Assembly (NCBI GenBank): GCA_013289795.1
Contig: JABCZH010000002.1
Location: forward strand, 248,001-312,000
Reading direction: 5' to 3'
Origin: Acidobacteriota bacterium
GTDB taxonomy: Bacteria; Acidobacteriota; Terriglobia; Terriglobales; Acidobacteriaceae
Length of the DNA stretch: 64,000 bases
Shown here: in pieces, positions 47,887 to 56,836 of the stretch
Layout: each line of letters begins with the position of its first letter
Numbering within the stretch: position 1 is the stretch's first letter
Position numbers and translations under genes: made by a program
Notes under the pieces: generated by a model
Databases searched by the model: none
Told to the model about the DNA's origin: nothing
Seen by the model: only the letters and a program-made list of their open reading frames with translations

Positions 47887-49134
47887 CTACAGCGGGCTTG
47901 CAGCGCCAACCGGCCTATTGGCGAATTTCTCGGACCATTTAACCCTGCCAGTCAGTTGCATCACCACGAACAGGGTAACAATAGCTCCGATGGTGACTGC
48001 GAGACCTGTGAACCCTTTGAAGAAGAATGCGTAGGAGAACAGGACGAGATAGATCAATTGTGCGAGGCCCGCCTCCAGAGCGGCAAATCGCAGGCCGACT
48101 AGCAGGCGCAAATAGCTGATGACAAGAAACACCGAAACTACCGAACACACCACAAACGCCAGATGGATCGAGATGTGATCCACCAGATAGGCCATAAGCA
48201 GGTGAAAGGCAAAGAAAGCCGTGGCCAAGAAAAAGTAGTTCACGGGATGAAGATCGATTCCGCGAAGCGTCGTAATGATGAAAATGACAAAGAAAAAGAA
48301 GAACAGGGAAACCGGTGCAAAGTAACTAATCTGGCCTGCCAGAGGACCTGGTTGGAGCCGCTGCGGCATCGTGGTACCGATCTCGACTCCGGAAAGCAAG
48401 TTCTTGTACCTCCAACTCAAGAGCCACCCGCCCGGAGTTGCGTGTCTCTCAGTGGGGGAGAGAGTATTCTGCGGAAAATCCACATCTTTGAAATTGGTCT
48501 TGAGGTCCAAGGTAAAGTTACGAACCTGAGCAACATCGTCCCCGAACTTGTAGACCCAGCTCTCCATTCCCTGAGAGCGATAGGTGAAAGTGACCGCTGC
48601 AGGGCTGTCGGCAGGCACCGCGACCGAAGCGGAAGCGCCATTGCCGTTCGTCGTGATGGTTACCGGCCTGCCGTTCACTAGGATTGCCAGATCATCGTAA
48701 ACTGCTTGGGCGGCAGGTAACTGCATCTGAAAGGTCACATTCTCCTCGTGGGAACTGGTATTGCGGAATCCGTATTCGCCCGAAAAGTCCACGGCGTAGG
48801 TGCTGTACCAAAGCAGGCCCTTTTGGCGGTAATCGAGGTTCAGGGCAACCGTGATGCGGCTGCTTTCGAGCGGTAGGACCACCGGCATCGATTGTTCAAG
48901 CTGACGGGACACCTTCTGTCCGTTCTGAACCGACTCGTCCGTCTTAGCCATGCTTGCCCAATACGTCGCATTAGGCGGGGCCTGGATTTGTCGCGCGCCC
49001 CAACTGGAAGCGACCTTGCTCTCCAAGCGGCTATCGGCATCGTAAGTACGCGAAAAGATGGTCGCACCCAAAATCATCCAAGCGACCGTGGTACAGAAAA
49101 AGATGAAGGCAATCGCCATGATTCGCTTATTCAT
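47887..49134 (-). CDS. creD: CreD-like inner-membrane protein
   Basis: 415-residue membrane protein. One N-terminal helix (IMAIAFIFFCTTVAWMILGATIF) is followed by a large outer domain of about 250 residues and then six helices starting YFAPVSLFFFFFVIFIITTLRGIDLHPVNYFFLATAFFAFHLLMAYLVDHI, the CreD signature region. CreD is linked to envelope stress and beta-lactam response in proteobacteria. I chose the ATG at 49134 (MNKRIMAIAF) because the promoter ends just upstream; the frame extends to 49158 inside the promoter. Confidence 0.85.
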   Translation of the reverse strand: MNKRIMAIAFIFFCTTVAWMILGATIFSRTYDADSRLESKVASSWGARQIQAPPNATYWASMAKTDESVQNGQKVSRQLEQSMPVVLPLESSRITVALNLDYRQKGLLWYSTYAVDFSGEYGFRNTSSHEENVTFQMQLPAAQAVYDDLAILVNGRPVTITTNGNGASASVAVPADSPAAVTFTYRSQGMESWVYKFGDDVAQVRNFTLDLKTNFKDVDFPQNTLSPTERHATPGGWLLSWRYKNLLSGVEIGTTMPQRLQPGPLAGQISYFAPVSLFFFFFVIFIITTLRGIDLHPVNYFFLATAFFAFHLLMAYLVDHISIHLAFVVCSVVSVFLVISYLRLLVGLRFAALEAGLAQLIYLVLFSYAFFFKGFTGLAVTIGAIVTLFVVMQLTGRVKWSEKFANRPVGAASPL

Positions 49135-49143
49135 AATGCAGAG

Positions 49144-49174
49144 TACTTTATAGTACAAAGTATAAGAAAGTCAA
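49144..49174 (-). promoter_or_regulatory. Promoter of creD overlapped by an inverted repeat
   Basis: On the minus strand: -35 TTGACT (49174-49169), 16-base spacer, -10 TATAAA (49152-49147). The inverted repeat TACTTT (49144-49149) and AAAGTA (49157-49162), seven bases apart, covers the -10, as expected for a repressor site. Predicted transcription start is within about six bases of the ATG at 49134, so the leader is very short. Confidence 0.65.
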
Positions 49175-49284
49175 CCTCAATTTCATTGGCATCCTTGAAG
49201 TTACATCCTCCTAGGACTGCACCGAGACGACGGTAACTTTGCCGCCGCCCCAAGGGCTCTTACCATTGGTGGTTGAGATGAGAG

Positions 49285-49578
49285 ATGAAACGCGCATTGC
49301 GAGCAGTGGGGATCGGCACCGCCCTCGTGACTGCGGTCGGACTCCTGGCGGCGGTCAACTACGACCAGCCCCTGGCTATGTTGCTTTGGCCTGGGTTCCT
49401 GATCATAAACTGCGTTTTCTCCCTGTTGGGCTTCAATGGGATCGCGTTTACAGACTTTGGATGGCTGTTCTGGCCTGCATTGCTGATCAACGTCGTGTTA
49501 TATGGAGTACTGTCCTTTCTGTTTCGCAAAGTCGCTGGCTCAAGAAGGAAGAAGGTTGCGGCCCGGCAGCGAGTCTAG
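49285..49578 (+). CDS. Small membrane protein of unknown function
   Basis: 97-residue protein with three likely membrane helices (AVGIGTALVTAVGLLAAV, LAMLLWPGFLIINCVFSLLGF, LFWPALLINVVLYGVLSFLF) and a basic C-terminus (KVAGSRRKKVAARQR). A ribosome site is plausible (GAGATGAGAG before the ATG). Not recognised. It is divergent from creD; the intervening 150 bases hold the creD promoter. Confidence 0.6.
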   Translation: MKRALRAVGIGTALVTAVGLLAAVNYDQPLAMLLWPGFLIINCVFSLLGFNGIAFTDFGWLFWPALLINVVLYGVLSFLFRKVAGSRRKKVAARQRV

Positions 49579-49654
49579 GTTACTGCCAGGTTAAGACCTT
49601 ATATTTCAGCAGTTTACCTAGATTACCACCGTGGTTCTATGCCCCTTCGATAGA

Positions 49655-49683
49655 TTGCCCACCCCCTCCTCAAGGCCTATAAT
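49655..49683 (+). promoter_or_regulatory. Promoter of the lytic transglycosylase gene
   Basis: TTGCCC at 49655-49660 and a perfect TATAAT at 49678-49683, with a 17-base spacer. The predicted leader is about 85 bases long. Confidence 0.55.
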
Positions 49684-49774
49684 CGACCTACTCTGGTAAG
49701 GGTTCTTCGTCAGGCTCTGTGCAGGTAGGCGTGGGGGATGGTTGTGTGTCCACCCGCCGATGTCGATACCGACT

Positions 49775-50611
49775 ATGCGAAAGCACCTGCAACTCGTCCT
49801 GATGGCGCCCGTAATCGCGACCTTCCTTTCTCTCACGCCATGGGTGCGGGCAGAAACCGGTTCCGACAACACCGTGATCACTTCCACGACCGATAACGAC
49901 GGACGGACTGTCTATGTGAACGAGTCTCTGCCTCCGGCCAGCAAGCGGTCGCAGACCACGGCCCGGCAGAGTTCGCTGGTGTTCTGGAGTCCAACCGAGC
50001 GCCGCTGGAAGCCGGTTCCTTCGGCCAACGTCCGGGCCGCCCGCTCGGCGGCGGAAGAAGTGAACCACCTGCTGGCATCGACCGAAGACTTGGCTCCGGC
50101 GGCGCGACCGATTCGAGGCCGGGCTTTCTCGCAGCAGGAGATCGATGCTGCCATTGACCAGGCGGCGGCGCGGCATAACGTGGATCCCAGCCTGGTACGG
50201 GCAGTGATCAAGGTGGAGTCGAATTTCAACCCCAACGCGGTTTCCCGCAAGGGCGCTATGGGGCTGATGCAACTGATGCCGCAAACCGCGCGTCGGCTGA
50301 ATGTGTCCAATCCTTTCGACCCAGAACAGAACGTGGATGCGGGCGTCCGTCAACTAAAGCAGTTGATGGAAAACTACGGCGGCGACGTGAAGCTCACGCT
50401 GGCGGCCTACAATGCCGGGCCCGGAGCAGTGGCTCGCAGCGCGGGTGTGCCGCACTACGCGGAGACCCGCAAATATGTGAAACGCATCACGCAACTCTAT
50501 TACGGCGGAACGGATTCAACCGAGGATCGCATCCTGGGAAGTTCGTTCCATGAGCCGATCCAGGTGCAACGAGACTCCCGGGGCGTATTGCACATCAGCA
50601 ACACTGAATAA
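49775..50611 (+). CDS. Exported lytic transglycosylase (SLT domain)
   Basis: Cuts peptidoglycan between MurNAc and GlcNAc. A signal peptide (LQLVLMAPVIATFLSLTPWVRA) leads to about 100 residues of linker and then an SLT domain. The catalytic Glu is in AVIKVESNFNPNAVS, followed by KGAMGLMQLMPQTARRLNV, DAGVRQLKQLMENY and TLAAYNAGPGAVARSAGVP. I chose the ATG at 49775 as giving a standard signal peptide; ATG 49760 is also possible. The amidase gene follows on the same strand, so the two may act together on the wall. Confidence 0.88.
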   Translation: MRKHLQLVLMAPVIATFLSLTPWVRAETGSDNTVITSTTDNDGRTVYVNESLPPASKRSQTTARQSSLVFWSPTERRWKPVPSANVRAARSAAEEVNHLLASTEDLAPAARPIRGRAFSQQEIDAAIDQAAARHNVDPSLVRAVIKVESNFNPNAVSRKGAMGLMQLMPQTARRLNVSNPFDPEQNVDAGVRQLKQLMENYGGDVKLTLAAYNAGPGAVARSAGVPHYAETRKYVKRITQLYYGGTDSTEDRILGSSFHEPIQVQRDSRGVLHISNTE

Positions 50612-50659
50612 GCACGGACGCATCTCACAGGTAGAACAGGTTCAGGACAGGCTGGTAGG

Positions 50660-52834
50660 TTGATAAACAAGTACCCAGGAAGATGTGGGCGGCTGAAGCT
50701 GGCTGCTGCACCCGTAGCGGTGTTGCTGCTGCTGTTGCCGGCGTATGCCCGTTCCTACAAGTCCGAGGCCTGGGCCCGATCTCAGTTTGCCGCTGCTCAA
50801 CGCCTGCACCAGTCGCTCGAGGCCCGGCCCGCCCAGCAGCTAACCCGCGCTGACTACGAGCGCGTGATCAATGCTTACCGAGTGGTCTACTTCGAAGCTC
50901 CTTCCTCGACCCGGGCCGATCCCAGCGTAGTCGCCATCGCCCAACTGAAGGAGGAAATGGGCCGGCGGTTTGAGGACGACGATATTCTGCGGTCAGCCAT
51001 CGAACAGTACCAGTTCCTGCGCCGCCAGTATCCCGGCAGCAAGGCGCGCTTCGGAGCGCTGTTCCGCATCGGCGAAATCTACCAGGACGATTTGAACGAC
51101 AAGACACATGCCGACCAGATCTTCCGCGAGTTTTTGCACCGTTATCCGCGCAACCAGTTCGCCGAACAGGCGCGGAAGGCGCTGGCGGAGCCGGTGGAGA
51201 AAGCAAACCTGAAGACAGCATTGAAAAAGCCTGCCGCGCCCGAGTCAAAGGACACCGACGACGCAGAAGATGATCAAACGAACGACAACGATGCTGACAA
51301 GGATGCAAGCGTTCGGGCTGACGCTCAACCCCGCAAACCCGTGCTCGTCACCGGAATCCGGCACTGGTCAACGCCGGACTATAGTCGCATCGCTGTCGAT
51401 CTGGACGGAGGGGTAAAGTTCGAATCGCAGCGCATCGACGGGCCCGACCGCATCTTTTTCGACTTGTTGAATGCCCGGCTCGATCCCCAGCTTCTCGCAA
51501 GAAGCTTTGACGTTGATGACAGTTTCCTGAAAAAGATCCGCATTTCGCAATTCCAGCCCGGACGGACTCGCGTGGTGCTGGAAGTGAACGATGTTTCCGA
51601 CTTTCAGGCCTCTTTGAAATCGGACCCGCCGCGGCTGGTCATTGATGTGCGCAATAAGGATGTCCGCAATAAGCCGAATGCCGTGTCACCCAAGGAGGAA
51701 GCACCTTCCGCATCCACAGCCGAAGGGACTGGCGCGCAAGCTACCATTGCCAACACTGCGACGGGCGCAAAGTCGAAAGCAGCGCCGATAGATCCCTGCC
51801 AGAATGCCAACTCAGACTCGGAAACCTGCGTCGCCGCCGGCGAGGAAAAGCCAGCAAAGAAAACCGTCGTGGTGGGCGGCAGCGGGCTGGAGAAGACAAT
51901 TGTGGACGCGGACGATGACGACACGCCTGCCGCGAAGACCGTTGCCAAGCTAGGCCCCCCGGAGATCAAACCGGTCCGCAAGGCAGCGCCAGCGGTTGCA
52001 CCCACCGAGTTGGCGGCCGGCAAGAAAGCCAAGCGACCGGCGTTGTCAGACGATGTCGTGGTCCGTGAAGCCCAGCCTACGGCAACCGGCGATCGTTCGC
52101 TCACCCGCGCCCTCGGTCTGAAAATTGGCAAGATCGTCATCGACCCCGGCCACGGCGGCCACGACACCGGGACCATCGGTCCCAAGGGCCTGCAAGAGAA
52201 AGATCTGGTACTCGACGTCAGCCGCCGTCTGGGCAAGCTGCTGACCACACGGCTGGGATCTGAAGTGGTCTACACCCGCAGCGACGACACCTTCATTCCT
52301 CTCGAAACTCGAACTGCCATTGCCAATCAGGAAAGCGCCGACCTGTTCGTCTCTGTCCATGCCAACTCCAGTCATGACCCCGACGCTCGCGGCGTTGAAA
52401 CCTACTATCTCAATTTCACCTCCTCACCGGATGCCCTCGAGGTTGCCGCCCGCGAAAATGCGGTCTCGGACAAAACCATTCACGAACTGCAAGACCTGGT
52501 GAAGAAGATCGCATTGAAGGAAAAGATCGAAGAATCGCAGGAGTTCGCGGGCGATGTGGAAAGCTCGCTGCACGAAGGCCTGGCGGTCAAGAACCCAGGG
52601 TTGCGAAACCGGGGTGTCAAGAAGGCCCCGTTCATTGTGCTGATCGGAGCCAACATGCCGTCGATACTGGCGGAGATTTCATTCGTCAGCAACCCCAGCG
52701 ACGAGCGCAAGCTCCGCACTCCCGACTATCGCCAGCGTATCGCCGAATCGCTCTACCGTGGGATTGCCAAGTATGTCAGCGGTTTGAGTGGGGTAAAAGT
52801 CGCCAGCAAAATCGAAAGGACTGGCACCGAGTAA
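50660..52834 (+). CDS. N-acetylmuramoyl-L-alanine amidase with TPR-like and AMIN domains
   Basis: 724-residue exported amidase. Order: signal or anchor (LAAAPVAVLLLLLPAYA), a TPR-like helical region (residues about 60-175, for example SAIEQYQFLRRQYPGSKARFGALFRIGEIYQ), an acidic linker, an AMIN domain (VTGIRHWSTPDYSRIAVDLDGGVKFESQRI), a long Ala/Lys/Pro linker and an Amidase_3 domain. The amidase zinc ligands and catalytic residues fit IDPGHGGHDTG, LQEKDLVLDVSRRLG, SVHANSS and LAEISFVSNP. It starts with TTG at 50660 with no strong ribosome site, so the start is uncertain. The AMIN domain targets amidases to the division site in AmiC. Confidence 0.9.
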   Translation: MINKYPGRCGRLKLAAAPVAVLLLLLPAYARSYKSEAWARSQFAAAQRLHQSLEARPAQQLTRADYERVINAYRVVYFEAPSSTRADPSVVAIAQLKEEMGRRFEDDDILRSAIEQYQFLRRQYPGSKARFGALFRIGEIYQDDLNDKTHADQIFREFLHRYPRNQFAEQARKALAEPVEKANLKTALKKPAAPESKDTDDAEDDQTNDNDADKDASVRADAQPRKPVLVTGIRHWSTPDYSRIAVDLDGGVKFESQRIDGPDRIFFDLLNARLDPQLLARSFDVDDSFLKKIRISQFQPGRTRVVLEVNDVSDFQASLKSDPPRLVIDVRNKDVRNKPNAVSPKEEAPSASTAEGTGAQATIANTATGAKSKAAPIDPCQNANSDSETCVAAGEEKPAKKTVVVGGSGLEKTIVDADDDDTPAAKTVAKLGPPEIKPVRKAAPAVAPTELAAGKKAKRPALSDDVVVREAQPTATGDRSLTRALGLKIGKIVIDPGHGGHDTGTIGPKGLQEKDLVLDVSRRLGKLLTTRLGSEVVYTRSDDTFIPLETRTAIANQESADLFVSVHANSSHDPDARGVETYYLNFTSSPDALEVAARENAVSDKTIHELQDLVKKIALKEKIEESQEFAGDVESSLHEGLAVKNPGLRNRGVKKAPFIVLIGANMPSILAEISFVSNPSDERKLRTPDYRQRIAESLYRGIAKYVSGLSGVKVASKIERTGTE

Positions 52835-52847
52835 GTGGGGTTCGACT

Positions 52848-53453
52848 TTATCTTATTCGCACCCATCGCGCGATGGTCTTTTCAACAACCCTTCCAACCA
52901 AGCTGTTGGTTCTCTCTTGGCCAAGCACCACTGAGATGAGCACATAGCACACGGCCGTTGCGGCGGCTCCGGCCCACAGGTAAAACCCCATTGCCTCTCT
53001 GCTTGCGTCGATATTAAAGTGCGCCGCAGCCAATATCAGAAATACTAGGAGCATAACTAAAATGACCGCAGTGCTCCATAGCTTGGCGAGATCGCCGCGC
53101 GGTCTGGTCGAGAGGCCCGCCCGCCTGATCATCACAAGAATGTAATGGTCTTCGTTGCTGAGAATCCCAATCGCTTCAGCCCACAACTTCCCGTCCGCGG
53201 CGTTTGCTTCTCGATCCCGATTACGCGCGGTTTTGATGAGTCGAACAATCTTGTCTTCGTAGCTGTCTTGGTCGAACATTTGCTCGAACTCTTTATTAAT
53301 CTGCGCCATGTTCGGAAGTGTCCAAGCGGTTTCAGACAGGTAGAGTTCCTTGCGCTCGGTTTCGCTCAGCGGGATGCCTTCGAGCTGTGCCTCGGAGGCA
53401 ATTCTTGAGACCAGAAACTCTTTTGCCTCCTCCGAATTGGCGAAATTGCTCAC
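52848..53453 (-). CDS. Membrane protein of unknown function
   Basis: 201-residue protein with an N-terminal charged, helical cytoplasmic part (SEEAKEFLVSRIASEAQLEGIPLSETERKELYLSETAW) and two membrane helices near residues 130-175 (LWSTAVILVMLLVFLILAAA and FYLWAGAAATAVCYVLISVVLG). Not recognised. Its composition is less GC-rich than neighbours, which may indicate recent acquisition. It converges on the amidase gene. Confidence 0.65.
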   Translation of the reverse strand: MSNFANSEEAKEFLVSRIASEAQLEGIPLSETERKELYLSETAWTLPNMAQINKEFEQMFDQDSYEDKIVRLIKTARNRDREANAADGKLWAEAIGILSNEDHYILVMIRRAGLSTRPRGDLAKLWSTAVILVMLLVFLILAAAHFNIDASREAMGFYLWAGAAATAVCYVLISVVLGQERTNSLVGRVVEKTIARWVRIR

Positions 53454-53566
53454 GATTTCCCTATTGTTTGACCAGACAATCGCATTCTATATCTTACTGA
53501 ATCCCACCTCCTGGAAACTTTCTCCGTTCCCCGGTAGTCTAATCTCACAGCGTTTTCTGCGCTCTC

Positions 53567-54691
53567 ATGCGGCTTTTCAAGGTCCATTTCGTACTGGTGG
53601 TGATGCTCGCAGGGCATCTGTACGCCGCCGCTGATGCCCCTGCCGCTCGAATCCTGCCCCCCCAGTTCGGGGGATGGAAGGTTTCCGGTGCGGCCCGGAC
53701 CAGCCCCGATCCCGCCGTGGCCGACCCAGTGAACGCGGCCGTGCTCAAAGAATACGGCTTCAACGATTTCGAGTCCGCCACATACATTCGTGATGACGGC
53801 CGCAAACTGACGCTCAGGGCAGCTCGCTTTGCCGATACCAGCGGCGCCTACGGCGCTTTCACTTTCTACAAGACCCTGCCCATGCTGGTGGAGAAGATCG
53901 GGGACCAGGCCGGGTCGCTCAATGAGCGAGTATTGTTCTACCGAGGCAATATCCTGATCGATGCGGTCTTCCAGCGGCTCTCCGCGATGTCCGCCGCCGA
54001 GTTGCGCGAATTGGCCAGCGGCCTTCCCATAGCCACGGGCAGCACTCAGGGTCTGCCGGGGTTGCCCGCGTACCTGCCTTCTCAGGCGTACGTAAAGAAT
54101 TCAGCCAAGTATGTGTTGGGACCGCTGGCGCTTGAGCGAGTCGGGGCGCCCATACCGGCGCAGTTGGTTGACTTCGGCACCGGCGCGGAAATCGTGCTGG
54201 GAAAATACGCCAGCTCAGGCGGCGAAGCCACCTTGATGCTGATCTCTTATCCCACGCCGCAAATCGCCGGCGATCACTTGCGGAAAATCGAAGCGGCCCA
54301 ATCGCAGAATGCTCCCGCGACTTTCTTCTCCCGGCGCACCGGACCGCTGGTGGTTGTGGTCAGCGGCGCGCTTTCGCAGAGCGAAGCCAAGTCGCTGCTG
54401 GCTTCGGTGAACTATGAAGCAGACGTCACCTGGAATGAGAACACCTACTTCGACAAGAGAAACAATATCGGAAACCTGGTGTGGAACGCCCTGGTGCTCT
54501 GCGGCATCCTGATGCTCTTCGCGTTGGTCGTCGGTATCGCTTTCGGCGGTCTGCGCGTGCTGGTGCAGCGCATCATTCCTGAAAAGGTCTTTCATCGTGA
54601 AGAGCAGGTGGATTTCATCTCCCTGCAGCTCGGGGAAAAGCCCTCCGAAACCCGCGATGCAAACGTAAGCCCATCAATCAAAGCAGTTTAG
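53567..54691 (+). CDS. Exported membrane-anchored protein (DUF6599-like)
   Basis: 374-residue protein: a signal peptide (VHFVLVVMLAGHLYAAA), an outer domain with two similar halves (ILPPQFGGWKVSGAARTSPDPA through LREYGF-type motifs, then AYVKNSAKYVLGPLALERVGAP), and a C-terminal membrane helix (LVWNALVLCGILMLFALVVGIAFGGLRVLVQ) with a short cytoplasmic tail. It resembles the DUF6599 group seen in Acidobacteria; I give this from memory and it should be treated as tentative. Function unknown. Confidence 0.65.
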   Translation: MRLFKVHFVLVVMLAGHLYAAADAPAARILPPQFGGWKVSGAARTSPDPAVADPVNAAVLKEYGFNDFESATYIRDDGRKLTLRAARFADTSGAYGAFTFYKTLPMLVEKIGDQAGSLNERVLFYRGNILIDAVFQRLSAMSAAELRELASGLPIATGSTQGLPGLPAYLPSQAYVKNSAKYVLGPLALERVGAPIPAQLVDFGTGAEIVLGKYASSGGEATLMLISYPTPQIAGDHLRKIEAAQSQNAPATFFSRRTGPLVVVVSGALSQSEAKSLLASVNYEADVTWNENTYFDKRNNIGNLVWNALVLCGILMLFALVVGIAFGGLRVLVQRIIPEKVFHREEQVDFISLQLGEKPSETRDANVSPSIKAV

Positions 54692-54793
54692 GTTCCACAG
54701 ACCGTTTTTCGTCTCACAATGAGGCAGTGGAAATATCTGTTAACCTATTTTCTAAGTGATTGAAACTAAAGCTATTTATTTCATAGAAATTCC

Positions 54794-54823
54794 TTGACAC
54801 CCCCCTTTTTCGGCTCATAAGAT
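54794..54823 (+). promoter_or_regulatory. Strong sigma-70-like promoter in the 54.7-55.0 kb intergenic region
   Basis: A perfect -35 TTGACA (54794-54799), an 18-base spacer and -10 TAAGAT (54818-54823), in an AT-rich surrounding. Predicted start is about 54830. Together with the hairpin at 54878-54909 this brackets a short transcript. Confidence 0.6.
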
Positions 54824-54829
54824 TTCGCC

Positions 54830-54912
54830 AGAAAGTTTTGACGGTCGAATCTCCGTTGGAACTATTCTCCCTTGAAAGAAGAGGTCGCCTTTTGCCGGGC
54901 GGCCTTTTCGTT
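54830..54912 (+). ncRNA. Candidate small RNA (or attenuated leader), about 80 nt
   Basis: Starts at the predicted start of the promoter just upstream and ends with a terminator-like hairpin: AAGAGGTCGCC (54879 onward) pairing with GGCGGCCTTTT ending at 54908, including G-U pairs. An internal small hairpin ACGG...CCGT lies near 54841-54856. No long reading frame fits. Alternatives: an attenuator in the leader of the zinc-ribbon gene at 55013, or simply the terminator of the upstream gene. Confidence 0.4.
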
Positions 54913-55012
54913 TGTAGCGAGGTTTTTCCAGGCCCGGGAACATTAACCCCTCATTAACCCCTTGTTGTTCGTACCTGTAGATAGTAGAAAGTGTGTGCGG
55001 TAAGGAGGAACC

Positions 55013-55516
55013 ATGTTCTGCGACAAATGTGGTACCGCCATTCAAGGGGATCAGCGTTTCTGCGGCAAGTGCGGAAAAGAATTTGCGGGTGGTGCGGGCA
55101 CCGGGTATCCGCAACGCAGCCGCGTGCGCGAGCACATTCGTATGCTGGGGATTCTCTGGCTGGCGCTATCAGCGTTTAACGCGGTCGGCGCGGTCATCCT
55201 CTACGTGATCGCCAACACGTTGTTCCGGCAGATGGCAAATATCGGTGGGCCCGAAGGAGCTAGCACGTGGTTGCGTCCTTTCCTCGGAGTAGTGGCCCTG
55301 ATCATCGCCGCGAAGGCCGCTCTCGGATTCACAACCGGCTGGGGCCTGTTGCAACGCGAACCCTGGGCGCGCATGCTTACCATCGTTCTGGCTTTCCTGG
55401 CGTTGTTCAACATCCCGTTTGGAACTGCTGTCGGCATCTACACTCTATGGGTGCTGTTGCCAGCGGAGTCTGACGCGGAGTATCACCAACAGGTACGCGA
55501 GATTCACGCGGCGTAA
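55013..55516 (+). CDS. Zinc-ribbon membrane protein
   Basis: 167-residue protein: an N-terminal zinc ribbon (MFCDKCGTAIQGDQRFCGKCGKEF, two CxxC pairs), then four likely membrane helices (MLGILWLALSAFNAVGAVILYVI, FLGVVALIIAAKAALGFTTGWG, and others). A strong ribosome site (AAGGAGGAA) precedes the ATG. The pattern of zinc ribbon plus helices is common in uncharacterised bacterial membrane proteins. Function unknown. Confidence 0.75.
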   Translation: MFCDKCGTAIQGDQRFCGKCGKEFAGGAGTGYPQRSRVREHIRMLGILWLALSAFNAVGAVILYVIANTLFRQMANIGGPEGASTWLRPFLGVVALIIAAKAALGFTTGWGLLQREPWARMLTIVLAFLALFNIPFGTAVGIYTLWVLLPAESDAEYHQQVREIHAA

Positions 55517-55521
55517 GCCGT

Positions 55522-56685
55522 CTATGCGGTCCACAGTGTCCGAAACGGACGACAGAACTCCCGCACATCCTGCGCCAGCAGCTCTGGCTCTTCCCATGCG
55601 GCAAAGTGCCCGCCTCTCGGCATCTCTGTCCAGCGCTGAATGTTGTAGACGCGTTCCGCCCAGCAGCGCGGCGGCATCGGCTCTTCTTTGGGGAATCGGG
55701 CCACGCCGCAGGGAACGTCAATGCGCTCGCCTTTCGCGAAGTGCAGGGGAGCTTTCGAGCTCTCCAGATACAGCCGCACGGATGAGCCAATCGTTTCCGT
55801 GAGCCAATACAACGAGACGTGCGCCAGCAGTTCGTCCTTGGTGAACCGGCGCTCGACGTCCCCATCGCAATCCGCCCAATCACGGTATTTGTCGATCAAC
55901 CACGCCGCCAGTCCCATCGGGGAATCATTGAGGGCGGCGGCGAGGGTCTGCGGCTCATTCCGCTGCACATGCCAGTAGGCCCCTTTTTTGTCGATCCAGC
56001 GCTCGGCGGACGCGAGGAAGGCCTTCTCTTCCACGGTCGTTGGCGCCGAAGCATCCACGAACGGAAAATACGATCCCGGGATGTAGTTCAAATGAAATGC
56101 CATCACCTGCTGCGGATGTTTCCACGCCAGAACCGTGGACACATTGGCGCCAAAATCTCCACCTTGGGCCACAAACCTCTCGTATCCCAGTTGCCGCATA
56201 AGCTCGGTCCAGACTTCGGCGATTTTGAACGTGTTCCAGCCCGGCGTGCTCGGCCTGCCTGAAAAACCAAACCCGGGAAGCGAGGGCACAATCACGTCGA
56301 ATGCGTCGCCGGGATCTCCGCCAAAATCCCCGGGATTCGCCAGCATCGGGACAATCTTCTCCATCTCTAAGAACGTTCCGGGCCAGCCATGCGTCATGAT
56401 GATGGGCAGCGGCCGCTTCCCCGCCCCGCGCACATGAATGAAGTGGATCTTGAGCCCCTGGATTTCCGCCTGAAAGTGCGGCAAGCGGCCCCACTCTCGC
56501 TCTTGCCGCCGCCAGTCGAAGCGGTGCAGCCAGTAGTCACGGAGAGAATGCAGGTATTCGCTGTCGAAACCGTAAGTCCAGCCAGAATCGACGATCTCAT
56601 CGGGGAACCGCGTGCGGGCGAGCCGCTCTCGCAAGTCGGCCAGATGCGCTTCCGGGACGTTGATTTTGAATGGGGAAATGGACAC
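55522..56685 (-). CDS. Epoxide hydrolase (EHN + alpha/beta hydrolase)
   Basis: 387-residue microsomal-type epoxide hydrolase. It has an N-terminal EHN domain (FKINVPEAHLADLRERLARTRFPDE), the oxyanion motif HGWPGTFLEM, the nucleophile Asp in FVAQGGDFGANVS, Tyr residues in the lid that would activate the epoxide, and the late His in MPRGGHFAAWEEP. Catalytic triad members are thus all visible. It lies between the zinc-ribbon gene and the tRNA, convergent with the former. Confidence 0.88.
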   Translation of the reverse strand: MSISPFKINVPEAHLADLRERLARTRFPDEIVDSGWTYGFDSEYLHSLRDYWLHRFDWRRQEREWGRLPHFQAEIQGLKIHFIHVRGAGKRPLPIIMTHGWPGTFLEMEKIVPMLANPGDFGGDPGDAFDVIVPSLPGFGFSGRPSTPGWNTFKIAEVWTELMRQLGYERFVAQGGDFGANVSTVLAWKHPQQVMAFHLNYIPGSYFPFVDASAPTTVEEKAFLASAERWIDKKGAYWHVQRNEPQTLAAALNDSPMGLAAWLIDKYRDWADCDGDVERRFTKDELLAHVSLYWLTETIGSSVRLYLESSKAPLHFAKGERIDVPCGVARFPKEEPMPPRCWAERVYNIQRWTEMPRGGHFAAWEEPELLAQDVREFCRPFRTLWTA

Positions 56686-56754
56686 GGAAAGATTATACGG
56701 ATGAAGTGGCCCGCCCTTTACGCCTCATCCCCGCACATTTAGAATCGATGACAG

Positions 56755-56830
56755 GCCGACGTAGCTCAGTTGGTAGAGCAGCCGATTCGTAATCGGCAGG
56801 TCAGCGGTTCAACTCCGCTCGTCGGCTCCA
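56755..56830 (+). tRNA. tRNA-Thr (anticodon CGT)
   Basis: 76-nt cloverleaf: acceptor GCCGACG with CGTCGGC, D-arm GCTC/GAGC, anticodon stem GCCGA/TCGGC with loop TTCGTAA, T-stem AGCGG/CCGCT with loop TTCAACT, and an encoded CCA end. The anticodon CGT reads the threonine codon ACG. Confidence 0.95.
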
Positions 56831-56836
56831 TTTTCT

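Noticed and set aside
54815-55135. 106-residue minus-strand frame
   Set aside because: It crosses the candidate sRNA, its terminator and the start of the zinc-ribbon gene; no protein-like pattern.
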